A DNA stretch of 64,000 nt from Flavisolibacter nicotianae (GTDB taxonomy: Bacteria; Bacteroidota; Bacteroidia; Chitinophagales; Chitinophagaceae). The position numbers were made by a program, and so were the translations under genes. The notes beneath the pieces are model-generated. The model saw only the letters and a list, made by a program, of their open reading frames with translations. It was not told the origin of the DNA and ran no database searches. Shown here piece after piece: positions 63,435 to 64,000 of the stretch. Location of the stretch: the NCBI RefSeq assembly GCF_003628535.1, contig NZ_RBCI01000001.1:1-64000 (forward strand), given 5' to 3'. How positions within the stretch are numbered: position 1 is the stretch's first letter; every line of letters starts with the position of its first letter.

Positions 63435-63511
63435 ATAAATTTTTTTGAGACAGGAGGACGAATATCAGAAAAAGAAAATCCAAAAAAAAATTTTTAATTC
63501 TGAAAAAAACG

Positions 63512-63531
63512 ACAGGCCTGACAAAGCCTGT
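63512..63531. terminator. Hairpin between dnaA and purQ
   Basis: ACAGGC/GCCTGT with an 8-base loop. Read leftward it is followed by CGTTTTTTT, a terminator shape, although no leftward gene ends here. It may block antisense transcription from purQ into dnaA or be part of the dnaA leader. Confidence 0.4.
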
Positions 63532-63674
63532 TTAAACAAATATTTCCCCGGCTGAACTTGCATTTTCTCCTGAAATTTTTAACTTCTTAACACCACGCTT
63601 TTGCCGGTATACGTGAAAAAAAATCGTGCCCCTTACCGGCCTCCTGTTTCGCTTCGCCACGATTGTTTTCAAGC

Positions 63675-63682
63675 TATCTTTG
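63675..63682 (+). promoter_or_regulatory. purQ -7 promoter box
   Basis: TATCTTTG matches the Bacteroidota -7 consensus TAnnTTTG exactly. It ends only 5 bp before the purQ ATG, so the transcript would begin at or next to the start codon (leaderless) if this box is used. Confidence 0.5.
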
Positions 63683-63687
63683 TCTCC

Positions 63688-64000
63688 ATGAAATTTGGTG
63701 TAGTTGTTTTCCCCGGTTCCAATTGCGACAGAGACGTATACGATGCACTGGTACACGACCTCGGCCAGGAATGCGTGATGCTGTGGCACAAAGACGATGA
63801 CCTTTCGCAGTTTACAACCGATGATTGCATTGTGCTGCCCGGTGGCTTTTCGTACGGCGACTATTTGCGCACCGGCGCCATTGCCCGCTTCTCTCCCATC
63901 ATGAAAAGCGTGATCGAGTTTGCACAGAGTGGTGGTAAGGTGCTCGGCATCTGCAACGGATTCCAGATCCTGTGCGAGGCGCACTTACTGCCCGGCGCAC
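63688..64000 (+). CDS. purQ: Phosphoribosylformylglycinamidine synthase subunit PurQ (3' end outside window)
   Basis: The frame opens with ATG at 63688 and runs off the window after 104 codons. It reads [20 protein letters not shown], then [29 protein letters not shown] and [11 protein letters not shown]. The GICNGFQ loop contains the nucleophilic Cys of the class I glutaminase, and FPGSNCDRD and [10 protein letters not shown] are PurQ signatures. With PurL and PurS it converts FGAR to FGAM in purine synthesis, supplying ammonia from glutamine. A perfect -7 box lies just upstream. Confidence 0.95.
   Translation, partial: MKFGVVVFPGSNCDRDVYDALVHDLGQECVMLWHKDDDLSQFTTDDCIVLPGGFSYGDYLRTGAIARFSPIMKSVIEFAQSGGKVLGICNGFQILCEAHLLPGA

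Larger units (their letters stand above)
63370..63687. promoter_or_regulatory. dnaA-purQ intergenic region: AT-rich tract with a DnaA box
   Basis: The region separates the divergent dnaA and purQ genes. It holds TTATACACA on the minus strand (63426-63434), a near-match TTTTTCACA at 63414-63422, and an A/T-rich stretch (about 63430-63510) with runs of eight or more A or T. This could be only the dnaA promoter with an autoregulatory box, or part of an origin; one perfect box is too few to call oriC. Confidence 0.5.

Noticed and set aside
63370-63530. Calling this interval oriC
   Set aside because: Only one perfect DnaA box is visible and Bacteroidota origins are often not next to dnaA, so the call is not supported.
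63532-63984. A 150-codon minus-strand frame at the right edge
   Set aside because: Antisense shadow of purQ, which is clearly coding on the plus strand.

Overview
The window looks like a chromosomal segment of a Bacteroidota bacterium, probably a Chitinophagaceae-type soil or water organism. The evidence is a SusC/SusD pair with polysaccharide-degrading enzymes, a secreted protein ending in a type IX secretion (T9SS) sorting domain, HisKA_3 kinases with TPR sensors, and promoters fitting the phylum's TAnnTTTG -7 box. The family assignment is inference only.

Region 1 (1-19145) is the inner end of an integrated genomic island that abuts the 3' end of tRNA-Pro(TGG) and carries a tyrosine recombinase next to that tRNA. 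It is a mosaic. The first ~5 kb are clearly AT-rich; the helicase block is closer to the rest of the window in composition. It holds the tail of an IS3-like element that has cut off the 5' part of a type I restriction specificity gene (hsdS), a restriction-linked AAA ATPase/HNH nuclease pair (Septu-like layout), an XRE regulator, a Cys-rich lipoprotein overlapping a small membrane protein gene, a TPR protein, a four-gene unit that I read as Druantia type III-like (WYL regulator, small HTH, 1023-aa DruH-like protein, 1981-aa DruE-like DUF1998 helicase), a Fic enzyme with its own inhibitory motif, and the integrase. Most of this is anti-phage defence.

Region 2 (19.4-34.3 kb) is chromosomal backbone with a local regulatory network. 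A NarL-type response regulator sits with two paralogous TPR-histidine kinases, one of which has lost key ATP-site residues. A near-palindrome, CCGTAGTACTACGTAG, occurs five times, each time upstream of a gene here: the FN3-repeat T9SS protein, both kinases, an outer-membrane barrel and a secreted coiled-coil protein. I regard this apparent regulon as the most interesting signal in the window. A second shared element (ATTAGAA repeated at an 11-bp period) lies upstream of a small unknown gene and a ClC transporter. A DUF4406 protein, a Cu/Zn superoxide dismutase lipoprotein and a haloacid dehalogenase are also present.

Region 3 (34.3-58.1 kb) is a long same-strand polysaccharide utilization region: GH89, an EEP-family lipoprotein, a DUF5107/TPR protein, a sugar porter, an AraC regulator, an acetyl-xylan-type esterase, GH97, SusD, SusC, PL8 lyase, GH88 unsaturated glucuronidase, a NagD-like phosphatase and a secreted Gfo/Idh/MocA oxidoreductase. 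PL8 plus GH88, with no sulfatase in view, suggests an unsulfated uronate-containing polymer.

Region 4 (58.5-64 kb) is housekeeping: a small membrane protein, a CPH-type copper P1B-ATPase, tRNA-Ser(GCT), dnaA with a DnaA box upstream, and the start of purQ, cut by the window edge.
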